From positions 144,743 to 208,742 of the forward strand of contig NZ_QZWH01000001.1 in assembly GCF_003601925.1 (NCBI RefSeq): a stretch of 64,000 bases of DNA, given 5' to 3'. Below the pieces are notes generated by a model. The model was given only the letters and a program-made list of their open reading frames with translations, was not told the origin of the DNA and did no database searches. The position numbers and the translations under genes were made by a program. Of this stretch, positions 63,160-64,000 are shown in pieces (the first letter of the stretch is position 1; every line of letters begins with the position of its first letter). The DNA is from Buttiauxella izardii (GTDB lineage: Bacteria > Pseudomonadota > Gammaproteobacteria > Enterobacterales > Enterobacteriaceae).

Positions 63160-64000
63160 TTGGAAACCATTAAAGGGCACGATCTTCAAGTGCCGGATGC
63201 CGTATTAGCCTGGCAGTTGGATGGTAAAGGCGGCGTCGATACTATCGAAGATAACGACACCATCGATGCTGAGCATCCTGGTTGGTTGCATTTAAATTAT
63301 ACCCACTCCGAAAGCGCAAACTGGCTGGCGACGACTCCGTTACTGCCTAATTATGCCCGCGATGCGCTGGCTGGCGAAAGTTTACGTCCTCGCGTGACGC
63401 GCATTGGCGAAGGGACGCTGATCACGCTGCGTTGTATTAACGGCAGCACCGATGAGCGCCCCGACCAACTCGTCGCGATGCGGTTATACATTGATGAACG
63501 GCTTATCGTTTCAACGCGTCAGCGTCGAGTATTAGCGCTGGATGACGTGGTCAATGATCTCAAAGAAGGCGCCGGCCCGCAAAATGCGGGGAGCTGGCTG
63601 GTGGATGTTTGCGATGCGTTGACGGATCATGCCAGCGAATTTATCGAACAGTTGCACGACAAAATTATCGATCTCGAAGATAATTTGCTCGATCAGCAAA
63701 TCCCGCCACGGGGTTTTCTGGCGTTGCTGCGCAAACAGTTGATTGTGATGCGCCGATATATGGCACCGCAACGGGATGTGTATGCCCGTCTGTCGAGCGA
63801 GCGTTTGCCGTGGATGACCGACGATCATCGCCGCAGAATGCAGGATATTTCCGACAGGTTAGGGCGTGGATTAGACGAAATAGATGCTTGTATTGCGCGG
63901 ACCGCGGTTATGGCCGATGAAATCGCGCAAGTGATGCAAGAAGCGATGGGGCGACGAACGTATACCATGTCGTTGATGGCGATGGTGTTCTTGCCGAGCA
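63160..64000 (+). CDS. zntB: Zinc transporter ZntB, N-terminal part (3' end outside window)
   Basis: CorA-family transporter for zinc in the inner membrane. 280 codons are visible of about 327. The start is TTG at 63160 ([18 protein letters not shown]), with GGAG about eight bases upstream; no ATG fits. The cytoplasmic funnel domain includes [34 protein letters not shown], and the stalk helix [25 protein letters not shown]. The membrane helices with the GxN motif lie outside. Divergent from the cyclase gene across 165 bases. Confidence 0.94.
   Translation, partial: METIKGHDLQVPDAVLAWQLDGKGGVDTIEDNDTIDAEHPGWLHLNYTHSESANWLATTPLLPNYARDALAGESLRPRVTRIGEGTLITLRCINGSTDERPDQLVAMRLYIDERLIVSTRQRRVLALDDVVNDLKEGAGPQNAGSWLVDVCDALTDHASEFIEQLHDKIIDLEDNLLDQQIPPRGFLALLRKQLIVMRRYMAPQRDVYARLSSERLPWMTDDHRRRMQDISDRLGRGLDEIDACIARTAVMADEIAQVMQEAMGRRTYTMSLMAMVFLPS

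Overview
The window is a chromosomal segment of a gamma-proteobacterium of the Enterobacteriaceae. Gene order and protein sequences follow the E. coli acnA-to-zntB region almost gene for gene, with local insertions and losses. The exact genus cannot be fixed from the sequence; an enteric close to Buttiauxella, Kluyvera or Enterobacter is a guess from gene content. Both end genes (acnA at the left, zntB at the right) are cut by the window edge. I see no rRNA, tRNA, CRISPR array or intact insertion sequence.

Layout. 1-6027: housekeeping genes acnA, ribA, pgpB, the lipopolysaccharide-control pair lapAB (with a likely heat-shock promoter), pyrF-yciH and osmB. 6294-11466: yciT (DeoR family, with a 9-bp tandem repeat in its coding end), then an anaerobic glycyl-radical pair pflEF divergent from fructose-6-phosphate aldolase fsaA, then yciZ. 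11685-15976: a DSF-type fatty-acid signalling pair, synthase RpfF and receptor RpfR (PAS-GGDEF-EAL; the E. coli Gmr/PdeR locus), convergent, with a LysR regulator and a carboxymuconolactone-decarboxylase-like gene between them. 16275-20450: rnb, yciW, fabI. 20709-26440: a small START-like protein and the sapABCDF transport operon. 26568-29369: the phage-shock system pspF/pspABCD with a sigma-54 promoter; pspE and the puu cluster are missing compared with E. coli K-12.

29559-42338: a complete ycjMNOPQRSTUV-ompG glucoside locus. ABC importer NOP plus ATPase V brings in the sugar, QRS interconvert gulosides and glucosides through 3-keto intermediates, M and T are glycoside phosphorylases, U is beta-phosphoglucomutase, and OmpG is the outer-membrane pore. 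Two identical, oppositely oriented 14-bp operator-like sites, one at the ycjM promoter and one just before ycjU, fit control by the LacI-type YcjW encoded at 44231-45241. Between ompG and ycjW sits an AT-rich island coding for an orphan type VI secretion Hcp protein, a protein with lytic-transglycosylase-like motifs, and a translationally coupled three-helix membrane protein: most simply a carrier-effector-immunity module.

45424-57331: ycjX-ycjF, then a region with a transporter remnant, then a complete uptake hydrogenase-2 operon hybOABCDEFG with a hupE-like gene behind a perfect FNR box, inserted where E. coli has ycjF next to tyrR; then tyrR. TyrR carries a 7-residue insertion where sigma-54 activators have the GAFTGA loop. 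57428-64000: tpx, the murein-peptide recycling genes ycjG, mpaA and mppA, a YoaK-like microprotein behind a membrane diguanylate cyclase, and the start of zntB.

Themes: anaerobic metabolism (hyb, pflEF, FNR boxes), envelope stress and murein recycling (psp, lap, tpx, mpaA, mppA), cyclic-di-GMP signalling (rpfR, the second cyclase) and competition (hcp module). The most unusual items are the Hcp island, the RpfF/RpfR pair with its inserted genes, the mirrored operators, the relocated hyb operon and the TyrR loop. Statements about E. coli genes are from memory; no database search was run.
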